Below, in pieces: positions 24,887 to 35,007 of a stretch of 64,000 nt of DNA. The number at the start of each line of letters is the position of its first letter. Position 1 is the first letter of the stretch. This stretch comes from Apostichopus japonicus. Its lineage: Eukaryota > Echinodermata > Holothuroidea > Aspidochirotida > Stichopodidae. A model generated the notes under the pieces. The model saw only the letters and a list, made by a program, of their open reading frames with translations. It was not told where the DNA came from and did no database searches. The position numbers and the translations under genes are program-made. The DNA lies in contig NC_092577.1 in the NCBI RefSeq assembly GCF_037975245.1, positions 9,213,013-9,277,012 of the forward strand, written 5' to 3'.

Positions 24887-25030
24887 ACAAATGACGTCAT
24901 TTGTTTACCAAGTCGAAAGTGCATGATATCGTCGCTTGGAACTGCATGCTTATTGCTATACCACATACAGTTTCTATACACGCACTGTAGTACGCATATA
25001 TACACAGCACAGCATAGCTTATACATATCG
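24887..25030 (+). promoter_or_regulatory. CRE palindrome and TATA-like box of the plus-strand gene
   Basis: AACAAATGACGTCATTTGTT (24887-24906) is a perfect 20-bp palindrome centred on a CRE (TGACGTCA). A TATATA box follows at 24997, about 90 bp upstream of the ATG at 25090. A second TGACGTCA lies near the other end of the element at 30496-30503, upstream of the THAP exon. Confidence 0.4.
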
Positions 25031-25089
25031 CGAAATGGCTGCCGGTGGCATTGACACACAGTATTTAGATAGCAACGGCGAAGAGGGAA

Positions 25090-26839
25090 ATGGAGGACAT
25101 GGTGGACGATCGTGGGGAAGTTTTTCCCTACATGTTCGAACCGGAGACCAGCGAAGAGGAAGCGGGATCGGACAGCGATGTCGAAATTGATCGTCTTGAC
25201 GGAATATAACGGTAACGTTACGCCAAGCGTACTACACTGTATATAGGATAGTTGTGTCACTAGTTAGGCCTAGAACCGATAAATGTTTCCTAACTTTGCT
25301 CATACACTTAGCTAGCCAATTTGTTGATGGGGCAGCAAAATTAACATGAATGTGCGGTCGAGTTAAGTTAAGGAAGTTACTATTTTCCTTAAAAGTTGTG
25401 GCAGCACATGCCCCAGGAACATGTCACACAGACATATTTCATTTGGTTAGTAGATTGAAGGAGCCAATTGGAAGAGTGCACAACAAATTCAGAGGTGGCC
25501 TATTATTAATTTCCTAGCAGTTGTAGGCCTAGTGGCAAATTAGTGAAGTTACCACAAATCAGGGAAAGGGTGGGGGGAGGGAGAAGGTGGCACCTCACAC
25601 CAACTTTTTGTCATTTCCGCTTGAGCTAATTTCATAACCAGATTTTCTCAATCTAGGGAATGGATTCAGAAGTGGAAAAGAGTTGGAAACGAGGCAACAT
25701 CGGCCTGTTTTATTTTCCTTTGCAGCATTGTCCCAACAGAGGCAAGACTTCTAAGAAGAGGCTACCCTCTCCTTACTAGTGATGTTTCTTGTAAGGAGCT
25801 TCAACGGTAGATTGCCCCTCAGAGGTGCCCCTTTTCTATTTTGACATGTTAGTACAGTATGCCCCAATAATTGAGGTTGGTATGAAGTCATTGAATTGGC
25901 TCTTTATTACTTGAACTGGTTTGTATTGTTTACAGGTGTCATTGTGGCCAATGTGCTGTGATGCCTACAGCAAGGGAGTGTAGATGCTGCAGCGAAATAG
26001 ATAAGTAAGGACTGTGATGGATGAAGAAGGTGCTGCATGCATCACCTTACACCCAGGTTTTGAAGCTATGTGCCTGAACCCATTGTTTCTTCGGACAGCC
26101 TACTACATGTACCGTCAACAGTATGGTGGACGTGCACAGGAAAACAGGATCCAAGAGTAAGTATAGAATACATTATTTTTGTTGTATACCTTTATTCATT
26201 GCTCTGACCTGCTGTTGAAAGATGTAACAATACAGAGGGTGTATTCATAGTTTAGTTTTGTTTCGTTGTGAAAGGAATAACATTAAGATATAGATTTGAT
26301 CAAGACAATTTGTGCACCATGTTCAAAACCTGCTTCTGATTAGGTCATTTTGTCCAAAAACTGGTGTAATGCCCTTGAGGTTAACCCTTATCATGCTGAC
26401 TGACATAGTAGTCATTAACACTGAGCCATGGAACCAAATGCCACACAAAAAATGTCCACCATGCTTGTGCACGATCCATTTACAAATTTTAGTCCCCGAG
26501 ATACAATGATCAGTTTGTATAAATGGCAAAGCTAGGCTTACTTTAGGGGAGGCAGATTTAGGGGCCAAGCAAATTCTGGAAATCATATAGAAATTTATTT
26601 TAAAATTGACGTCCCCAGATGGCTACCAAGCTTTTGTGTGTCTTCATCTTTTATAGCTGGTTTTCATATGATTATTTTACAGGAAATACAGACACACAGC
26701 ATACAGACAACTTGCACGGATGAGCTAGCAGTTTTTAGGAAAGGAGATTTGTGTTGTTCTCCCATCCTATGCAGTAAGGAGGATTAGAGAAGCTTTACCA
26801 TCTGAACAGTATGAAGGATTTAAATTATCAAGACTGTGA
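25090..26839 (+). pseudogene. P2X7 C-terminal (ballast) domain-like gene, decayed
   Basis: Three exons with good splice sites: 25090-25211, 25936-26156 and 26683-26839. Exon 1 starts MEDMVDDRGEVFPYMFEPET and then an acidic SEEEAGSDSD. Exon 2 has CHCGQCAVMPTARECRCC, then CITLHPGFEAMCLNPLF. Exon 3 has YRQLARMS, stop, then FLGKEICVVLPSYAVRRIRE and QYEGF. Order and cysteine spacing match the zinc-binding cytosolic tail domain of vertebrate P2X7, found alone in many invertebrate proteins. Lesions: TAA at 25207, Arg for the family Trp at the exon 1/2 junction, a frameshift near 25998-26010 (exon 2 is 221 nt, not a multiple of three), and TAG at 26726 at a family Trp. No channel part is present. Confidence 0.75.
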
Positions 26840-27708
26840 GAATGTGGACTGTTTATGCCAAGTCATAGTATCATTTCTGCAAAGTTTTATAGAAACAGGG
26901 TTCAGTCCTGTCTGTTTTGTGGCTGAATGGTGAACATTTTGGAATTCCAGCTAACATTTTTCTGGTTCATGGTATTAACTACAATCTTGGATGAAATTTT
27001 ACATTTTCAAGTTTGGGAAGTACATAACAGTAATAAATAATAAAAACTCAAGTTAATTTTTTGTATGTATTCTCTCTTGTAAGCAAAGCTGTCACTTCTA
27101 GTAGCCTGCCAACAAAATCTGGATGATTGAAATCTCAAATATACTAGGTTAAAATAGAAGAATAGTTTTGAATAAAGTACCCTAAACCACTATGTCAATG
27201 GAATCTGGAGAGCTTAGGCTTTCATTTTAATAAAAGTGTAATGAGAATCAATCTGAAATTGTTCATTAATCCATGGAATATCAAGGTTACTTGATCATAA
27301 ATGAGATAAAAAAAATCACATTTTATCCCATGCGGGGAACAAACAACAAATTTCTGTCAATTCTTTTTGAGAAAAACAAAAAATTGGCAACATGTTTGAA
27401 ACACCAAAGCTGCATACAAATAGTAAGTCAGCATGAATTTATATTTATGAAGTCTAAGCTCTCTAGAAAGGAATACTTGTCATTGGAACTTTTTTTAAAT
27501 ATAATGTTATCATTACTAATAGTTAGTTACAATGGAAACCAGATGTAAGTAAAACTTGAATGTAAAACTTTAGCAACTTCCCTAAAGGCTGGTAGCGACC
27601 TGTTAATTAACACTGCTCTGCAGCTGTGCCATACACCATGTGAACAGACGATTCACAGAGTCGATTGCTCCCCACTACAATGAAACAAAATTAGAACTTG
27701 GGAGGCCA
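26840..27708. other. Interior of the composite element, nothing recognised
   Basis: AT-rich sequence without supported exons, lying between the convergent gene remnants. Confidence 0.4.
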
Positions 27709-27896
27709 TCAACTACAGTACTTCAGCAAAGCTTTTAAAATCTGCTTCGGTGTTGTTTTATGGCATCCTCGTTCGGATGAACATAGGAGCTTGCAAGAGG
27801 TGGGGGCTCTTTTCTGACAGGAACAGGACACTCCTCTCCCAGAGTTCCACTTCTGCAGAAGTTGTTGCAAGCAGTCAAGAAGTTCCCATACATAAT
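27709..27896 (-). CDS. Candidate terminal exon with Cys-rich tail
   Basis: On the minus strand CTTTACTATTCTACAG| is a good acceptor. The frame then reads 61 codons to a TGA: YVWELLDCLQQLLQKW, then a cysteine cluster with CSCQKR, SCKLLC and GC (C-x-C-x8-C-x3-C-x5-C), then a Lys-rich end. The spacing recalls CXC-like Cys tails found in uncharacterised, transposon-linked invertebrate proteins. A second frame is also open over the same stretch, so the frame choice rests on the cysteine pattern. It does not join in phase to the exon at 28588-28825. Confidence 0.35.
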
Positions 27897-28587
27897 CTGT
27901 AGAATAGTAAAGATATGAAGAATAATATATAATAGTTCATAAAAACATACCATTTAGATAGAGGCATTCCAATCACTCCATTTATGGCACAGTTGTCGGT
28001 CAAGTCTTTGGATGCCCAACTAAGGCGACAGCTGAGTACACCTCAATTGGTGTGGATACATGGGTCAGGTTTTACCTGACAACTTGTGCCTGAACAATTT
28101 CAATATTTTTTTTACTGATTACAACAAAATCCGTACACCTGTTTGTGCACCTAGTATTATGGTTATGTAATCATCAGCAGGATGTGTGGTCATTGTCTCA
28201 GTAGCTTAACCACTGTTTATGTAGTAAAGTAAACATGTGGACAGAGTAACATCCTGTCCCATCCCCTTGTAATCCATGGTAAAAGATTGTATAAGATGCA
28301 ACTTTCACCATTTGTATTCAGTAGCAGATACCCAGCCAAGTGAAGATATAATATACTCTGTTAAATCCAACTACTTGTTTGTGCCTTTATTTCTTGTTCG
28401 CATACAGCTGTGACAACTCTACCAGATACAGTATGTATATGCTAATTGAAGAAAAGACTGATGGCCTCACCACACATTCCAGACTGCCCCACAGTGTTGG
28501 TGTCAAAATTAATAATGATCCTCTTTCCATAAAGTTATGGCACCAATTGATTTTCCAGACTAATCTACTATCAATCTTGAAAATTAC

Positions 28588-28825
28588 CTTGAAGGGTCAT
28601 CTTTGTCATGTTCAGATGAGTTAACTGATGGAGTGTAGTCCGGACTACCTGGCGGTTTTTCGGTGTATCCCGATGTGGATGCCACAGCAGCAGACGGACC
28701 ATCATCGCCACTGTGAGATGGCCCTGGTTGCTTTGATGGTGTTCTTGTCTCTGTTGGTCCAGTCAGCAACTTCAATGGTGGTAGGGGGACCAGTGAACAC
28801 TGGACTTCTACATGTGTTACATTCA
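28588..28825 (-). CDS. Candidate exon, Ser/Pro-rich acidic linker
   Basis: The minus strand has TATTCTAATTTTCAG| as acceptor and CCTTCAAG|GTAATTTT as donor, both strong. The 238-nt frame begins NVTHVEVQCSLVPLPPLKLL, passes through SKQPGPSHSGDDGPSAAVAS and ends with PDYTPSVNSSEHDKDDPS. This is a disordered acidic linker of the kind that follows the THAP domain in THAP-containing transposases. It starts with two bases completing a codon, so an exon between it and the THAP exon (which ends in phase 0) would be needed, or the gene is rearranged. Confidence 0.5.
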
Positions 28826-30064
28826 CTGAAAATTAGAATAAACGCTTATTATACCACACACATACAGTAGGCTGCTCTTGGACAGGGTCAGCTGCCTAGA
28901 TGGTTCACTTATCTTTTCTGAAGGAGAGCATATCCTCCTGCTTTATGTGGCTGCAAACATATGGGCCACTCACACCATGAGCATTGCAAATGACTTCAGC
29001 TTGGTTTCATATAGTATAACTACAATGTAATCTCCCTTCTCTCAGTAACTATAGCTGTAGCCTTTATATTTTCCTGTGAAGCCATCAGGTATAGCCTCCT
29101 CAACCACTCTCGTCAGGCAGGCGGATATGATGGATAAAATACAATGTATGTTATCCCCTAGTCAGCCTGCCCCGATGTGCAGTTTTAATTGCTATTTTGC
29201 TTTCTACGAGTACTGTTTCTAAAATTTTGGCCCCTGTACTCACTTCTGCTATAGAATACTCTATAGATGTATGAAAGTTTTCCATTCTTCCTTCTATTAC
29301 CCTAGCTTACACTTCTCTACCACATTTTCTCCCCCAACCCCCTGCCTCCTTTTTGTCTGGTAGCTTGCCCCCCCCCCCCCATATACATGCCTCAATGTTT
29401 TACTGGTGGAGATTCCTTGTATCCCGTTCAAAACTGACTACTTAAATCTTTAATGCCTGTCACCACCCTCCCCTCCCCCATTTCCCAACTGTTTTTTGGT
29501 AATATCAAGCACATGTCTATAAGATAATGCTACCTTTAGATGGAGATGTACATTCTGCAGAATCCTGCCTTTATTTTCACTGCAGTTGGTTGGGGAACAG
29601 CTTCTAGATTAATCTAAGTATTGAAAATTGGGAAAGAAAAGAACAAAGAAGTTATGAAAGTTCATTTAAGAAAGCAGTTTGATATGTCTGAAAGTACCTG
29701 TCACAAGCGTTTTCTCTTGCAACAAAAAAAATTGCAGCCCTACCAACAAAAATGGCAAAATATAAGGATGTCATTTACTGTGAAACATATGAGCTATGGC
29801 TCTGAGTATATCGATAGGTGGGAGCACATTATAATATTGGGCAAAATGACATGTAAACATCATATGCTTGTTATTCTGGATTTTTCATGATGTACCACAA
29901 ATGAAAGTTAATATAGCCCTAGCCTACGCCTAACTTTATCGTCGCCGTACCTAATTTAGGGCCTAACTAACTGAACGAAATTATAAGAATTAGCCTACTG
30001 TAAGATAGTAATAATGCCAAGTTAGTCATTGTTGTAGTAGGCCTAGGCCAGAAAATACACTTAC
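28826..30064. other. Remaining interior of the composite element
   Basis: Apart from the antisense fragment at 29042-29164, no exon is supported. A plus-strand open frame at 29621-29890 (with CHKRFLLQQKKLQ) lacks splice or family support. A 13-nt C run lies at about 29368-29380. Confidence 0.35.
29042..29164 (-). pseudogene. Possible second P2X7-tail-like fragment, antisense
   Basis: The minus-strand frame after a TGA at 29162 reads LGDNIHCILSIISACL, then RVVEEAIPDGFTGKYKGY, and stops at TGA 29042. It lines up with the last exon of the plus-strand gene (LGKEICVVLPSYAV..RIREALP..YEGF) in the LG, C, R, P and YxG positions. The initial TGA falls where the family has Trp. Similarity is modest, and no earlier exon of this copy was found. 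Confidence 0.3.
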
Positions 30065-30298
30065 TCTTTTCCGATCCAGCTTCGCAACTACTGGTCTACT
30101 TGTTTCTATATCTCCTCGAGATTTGAAGATACTTTCTCCAAATATAGAAGGAACGGCATTGTCTTGTAGACGGCGAGCTGTTGGTGTTCCAAGTCCAAGT
30201 TGCGCGGATAGGCGATAGGAATTGAAACTTTAACTGGTGACGGGCGCACTGCACACATAAGATTCGCTCGAAGGTCCAAGCCAATCTTTACTTATAGG
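30065..30298 (-). pseudogene. THAP zinc-finger exon, inactivated
   Basis: The minus-strand frame reads KDWLGPSSESYVCSAPVTS, TAA, then SFNSYRLSAQLGLGTPTARR, then LQDNAVPSIF, ending at a strong donor (AAAAGA|GTAAGTG). This is the C-terminal half of a THAP domain: the W-x-PS-x-S-x-VCS-x-HF block, a basic loop and the closing AVPxIF box. The zinc-ligand His-Phe is replaced by Pro-Val, and a stop (TAA, 30230-30232) replaces the acidic residue after it. The N-terminal C-x2-4-C half is not recognisable upstream, though CCAGCCTAG| could be an acceptor. The exon would supply target-DNA binding to a transposase if intact. Confidence 0.65.
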
Positions 30299-30633
30299 CA
30301 GCTAGGCTGGCTGAGTGCGCTGGTACTAAGCTATCGCTGTAAACAGTATTTGACGAACACGAAACTTTCTTGTACTGTTGTGCACCCATTCTCATCTGAT
30401 ATTTTGTTTACTGTTCGTGACGTATTATTTACGGCTTTGATCTCGGTTAGCATATTAGGCATACTTAGTTTTGGTAACATTGGCGGTTCCCCCCGTGACG
30501 TCATTATCTTTCGGAATTAGCTTGGTTATTAACTTAATTAAAACAGCAAAGAAACAATTGTGGAACTCCAAATTTGGAATATAGGGTTTTGATATGTAAC
30601 TTTTCAATTTGTGTAAGTTTGAAGGAAATCTGT
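30299..30633. promoter_or_regulatory. Right end of the composite, upstream of the THAP exon
   Basis: This contains TGACGTCA (30496-30503) next to CCCCCCG and the subterminal sequence matching the left end in inverted orientation. Position upstream of the minus-strand exon suggests promoter function, paralleling the CRE palindrome at the other end. Confidence 0.3.
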
Positions 30634-30654
30634 TACGTGTCACTTGACCTTTAA

Positions 30655-33600
30655 GCTCGTTTAATTAGAATATTCTTTAGCACAACCGTAAGTGTAGACA
30701 AAATTATAGTCTAACTACGCCCCAGAATTGTTTCAGTCCCACAACACCCCCTACATGGAATTGCATTCAACTACTCCACAGCAACATCATCAAAACTTTC
30801 GCCACCTTTAGTCTGACAATAAAGGCTCATTCCCCTTCCAAAATTGATCGGGAGAATTTTGGAATGTGAACCCACGTTACTGGGTAATAATCCATACAGG
30901 AGAGTCAATCCGTTTTCAGGATTGGAGAGGCAATCTTACCGATACAGCCCCTCAATTAATGCACATTTATGCACGTTATCAGAAATAAACACAAATTAGC
31001 CACAATTAAGATGTACCTCCTCCTATATGTTCTACACCCTTCCCCGTATACGGTATATGTAGACATATGACAAATCACTTGATTGGCGTAGGAAGGGATC
31101 ACAAAATGAATGGGTTTGGAGGGGATCGGGATAGGCATCTCAATAAAGCAAACAATACACATTTTGCAATTACTGTGACCCACATGGAACACTGAAAAAT
31201 TTCTAAATTTTCATATCCTTTTCTTTTCTTGAAAAAGTTTGTCTTAAAATTGTCATCTGTAATTTAACCGAGATTCTCAACATTAAACTACTTTATCTAA
31301 AAATGTCTTCGATTTATTTCAACCTCTTCTTTAATTCCTTTATGTAAAATTTCGAATTCTTTTTGTTTTAAATATTCGCCTCTAAACTAGAAAGTTTTTA
31401 GATCAAAATGTCGACTTATCATCTAAAAATATTAGCGTTTAATCTAAAACTTGTACGTTTCCTCTCGAAATTGCCATTGCATTTCTCGAAATCAAAATTT
31501 CTTTCTTATATAAATGTCAACTATTTTATCTCAAAAATAAAGTTTTCTTGATGAGGATGGTACTAAGTAAAAAGGGAGAAAAAGAAGGGGGGGGGGCTAC
31601 ATGAATTGACTATTAACATTATTGGTGAAATGTCGACATAGTATTTTGATTTGGGCAATTACGAGGTACGTAAAAAGACAAAACATCGTTTGATTGCCTG
31701 ACACTCTCTTTGCTGGTGCAAAGATTCAGCTGAATAATCCAGCACTGACATGGAATGGAATTCATTACAAAGATGGTTGGGGAGAGGAGGGGATGAACAG
31801 CGTTGTGTAGTTACATTTATTCTAATAATTTCATGATGAGGATCAAGTGTTTATTTGTAAACAAATATGTAATTTGACACAGACACGTTTTGTCTGCACG
31901 ATGTGTCTGCAAGATGTGTATGACTGAACAAGGGTGTTTTCTTTTTTTTTGTTATTCCATGTAGGTTTTAATATTCATGTACTCCTTCAAATTATTTGAA
32001 ACAGACGGTATTCACACTTTTGTGTTTATTGTTTGTTTATGCATCCGCTAGCAGATATTATTAGGGTGGGGGAATGTGTAAATAAAATGCTTTTGGCCCA
32101 CATTGTAACCGTTGGTGTTGGGTAGGGGGCGGACTTACACCCTACCGCTTAGGGGCAATGTCAATGATAGCTCCATCTACTTGATAGAGGTTGTGTTGTA
32201 TTATTTACTTCCTCGAACCCTTCCTTACTACATATCCAATTGACGTCAGTTTTTAAACTGTCTGTTTCTACCGGGCATGTATAACGTTACGTACATATAC
32301 TTCTATTGGCGCCAGCATGTCTGTTATAAATCTCAAACATCACTCGCGAAAAGCTACGAAACACCTGTATATGAATATCGGTGACTCATGCTATTGAATA
32401 CCTGTTCACATGTAGTATATATCACTGACAAGGAATGGTTTAGTGTATATGTTAGTGGAGTTGCAGAGTACGTAGTGTATTCGTGGGAGTTGTGTGTTAC
32501 AATTGACTTGTTTTTAAGATGGATAATTTAATGGAGAGGAACCGCTGTTAATAGCTAAAACAGTAATTATTGATCAGTGAGATAGTTTGACGGTATGGTA
32601 TAGAGGCAAAGGCTAGGATGTGTACGAAGGCCAGGCCAAGCTAAGGTAGGCTATAGGCTAGATTAGTAATAAAGTTAAGCTATGTTAGAAATCTCAAACA
32701 TCACCCGCAAAAAGGTAGAATTACTAATTTCAGCGAGAGGACATGCTTAGCAATCTAACTCATAAATAATAAAAATCTTAGCCTAGTTGTTGACTGATTA
32801 TCATAAAAGTCCAAGTTAAAGCATATCTTAACTATAAAGGAATTGAATAAAATACAATCGAGACACTGAGTTTTCTTTAGGAAACTTAAATTAAGCGAAG
32901 AATAAAACCAGCGATTAACATTCTCGGTGAGCTGATGCCTATCCTTTACTTTCTATAGCTAAGAAAAAGTATCCATAGATAAACTGTAGAAACTTTGTTA
33001 TCTCTTAAAAAATCTTAAACTAAACTAAACTTCAACTCGATTTTAATCGTACATAACATAGCCTTATAGGCATTAATACAAGTCAATCTATAACATTCCA
33101 CAATTATTATTGTAATCACCTAACTTACTAAATCTACCAGGTCGGAAATTTGAGCCAATTGTGTGAGAAACCTGCAGCTTTTTACCGAGCAGGCTGACTG
33201 AAATAATGTTATTTAAGAACTGATTATTAGTTGAATGACCTAACTCCTGCCAATATACCTGACACTTAATGTGAAAGATAGGTTTGTTAAATCTTGTATA
33301 GGGCCTAGAGCTTTGAGCCTCTGTAAAACAGGTTTCCAATGTAAGTTTAGTAATAATAAAATGCAATATATAGTTATTAAAAAAAATCTTTCGTCCATGT
33401 CTTTCCAGCAACAACTAGATCGTGGTGTTCTACTCACAACTGGTTTTGTCTTAATTTTGCCCACTTAATGATAAAAACCGTAGGCCTACGTTATTTCCAA
33501 GCCAACAGACTTATGGCCACATGATATTTAAAGCGTAATTTGTTTTTGAAATTTAAAGTGCGCCACTTCTCTTACGCTGCTGCAACACTCAATAGCAGAC

Positions 33601-34798
33601 GTTCGCCAGAGCCGTAGCTATAACGTTACTAAAGGCGTCATCCTTTCATTAAACTTGTAATTAACTGATTGATCTCTCGTGTTTGTAAATCGATATTTGT
33701 CCGCTAACTGTTTACACCCTCTGAACTCCATAGTAATAGAAGATATTACATTAAGATCCAATCAACCCGATTAAACTTAAAAGTAATAACTAATTAGTAT
33801 AATTAAACCCTCAAGGATATGAAGTGTTTTCAGATAACAATATTATTTGTAAAAAAATGTAAAAAGCGGATGGTACTATTTTATTGTAAGAAACGATAAA
33901 GTTTGGAAATTAAGATCATAAGAGTTACCCAATTTAGGAATATCTACAAGCACAAAGAAAGAAAAATGTTACTAGAAGTTATGTCACACTCAAACCGTAA
34001 CTTAGGAATTAATTTGATAACTAAACACAGATAGACATCATCTTTTAAACAAATCATATTAATTTGAAATAATTATAATTCAAGCAGAATAGTAGGATTT
34101 GGATCAAAATTTAAATAATTTGTATATAAAAATAAGATTCATCATCCTTCTCTCTTGAAACTTGAATTTGATCTACATCTGCTTCTCTAAATTGCATTTT
34201 AATGATAAGAAACAATCTATTGGCTTAAATATAATTCTACCAAATCTCCTTAAACTAATATTTTCATTTAAATTACATTTTCCTTCTGAAAGTTCTAAAT
34301 TAAAATACAAATAAATGTGATCAATTTTTTTTTCAAAAGATAGAATAATCTCAGTTCTTGATAACCCATTTTTTATAAAATTCTCAATGAGATTTGTTTC
34401 CTATTATAACTAATAAATTAAAATATGTAGCCTCATTTTCTTACTTTATTAAACCTTACTTGCTATAAACCTTTAATTAATCATATAATTGTAAAAAAAA
34501 TGAAACTCAACCTTAAATCCTACATTACCACTTTGTTTTCCTCTAATCTAATCTAATTATTTCTGTTAATATTTGTCTCCCCTTAAAATCAATCCTTTCT
34601 TTCCGTTCCATTAACTAAATTCCTTTTTACAAATAAACACAACCTAATAGTCGTAGTTTATCGCTTTACTTTCCTTTATATTTATTTCGTTATTGTTATT
34701 ATTTATAATATCATAATAATTATTCTAATCCTTACCAAATCCAATCTATTTATCTCTATCTACTCTATTATATAAGTAACTCTATTCTTTCATTCTAG
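30655..34798. other. AT-rich non-coding stretch
   Basis: No exon supported. Between about 31285 and 31550 a degenerate short-period pattern is visible (ATCTAAAAATGTC, CTCGAAATTGCC, TCTCGAAATCAAAA), the remains of a roughly 20-bp ATCTCGAAAATGTCGA-type repeat. The frames at 33088-33414 and 33240-33464 (minus) overlap and lack support. 33.8-34.8 kb is strongly AT-biased, like the introns that follow. Confidence 0.45.
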
Positions 34799-35007
34799 AT
34801 TCCTATCTTCAATGTGGTTCTGCAGACCTGCTCTCCTAGAGTTGATGAGTCTGGTCTGAACCTTATCCTTCAGTCTGGTCTCTCTCTCTCTATCCTGAGT
34901 TCTCTCCATGAGCTGGAGATCTATGACATCGACAGGAGACTAACTAATGAAGAGTTGGCGGCCATCTTGTCTTACCCCTCACAGTGTACAAGCTTGAAGG
35001 AGCTGCA
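34799..35007 (+). CDS. LRR exon of the NLR-like gene
   Basis: The acceptor is TTCTTTCATTCTAG| and the donor GCTGCA|GTAAGT. The 209 nt encode VVLQTCSPRVDESGLNLILQ, then LSILSSLHELEIYDIDRRL, then TNEELAAILSYPSQCTSLKE. LxxLxxLxL spacing (SLHELEI, SLKELQ) and the P-x-x-C-x-S-L-x-x-L block fit the ribonuclease-inhibitor class of LRR. The exon starts in phase 0 and leaves CA to be completed by the next exon. Confidence 0.75.

Larger units (their letters stand above)
24459..30654. mobile_element. TTAA-flanked composite DNA transposon, Kolobok-like
   Basis: The left end reads TTAA then AGGTCAAGCGACACGTA (24459-24479). The right end is its inverted copy with one mismatch, ending in TTAA (30634-30654). 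Weaker matching continues inward for about 170 bp (TTACAT...CAAAACCC-like words, then GTCACGGGGG at about 24607 and, inverted, at 30490-30500). TTAA duplications and an AGG-type terminus suit Kolobok elements. Inside are a plus-strand P2X7 C-terminal-like gene near the left end and minus-strand exons with a THAP domain near the right end. No DDE transposase core was recognised, so the copy is internally deleted or decayed. The link between both genes and one element is inference. Confidence 0.55.

Noticed and set aside
29621-29890. 89-codon plus-strand frame inside the composite element (possible transposase piece)
   Set aside because: Charged and plausible in composition, but no DDE block or splice site matches; a poly-A run lies inside.
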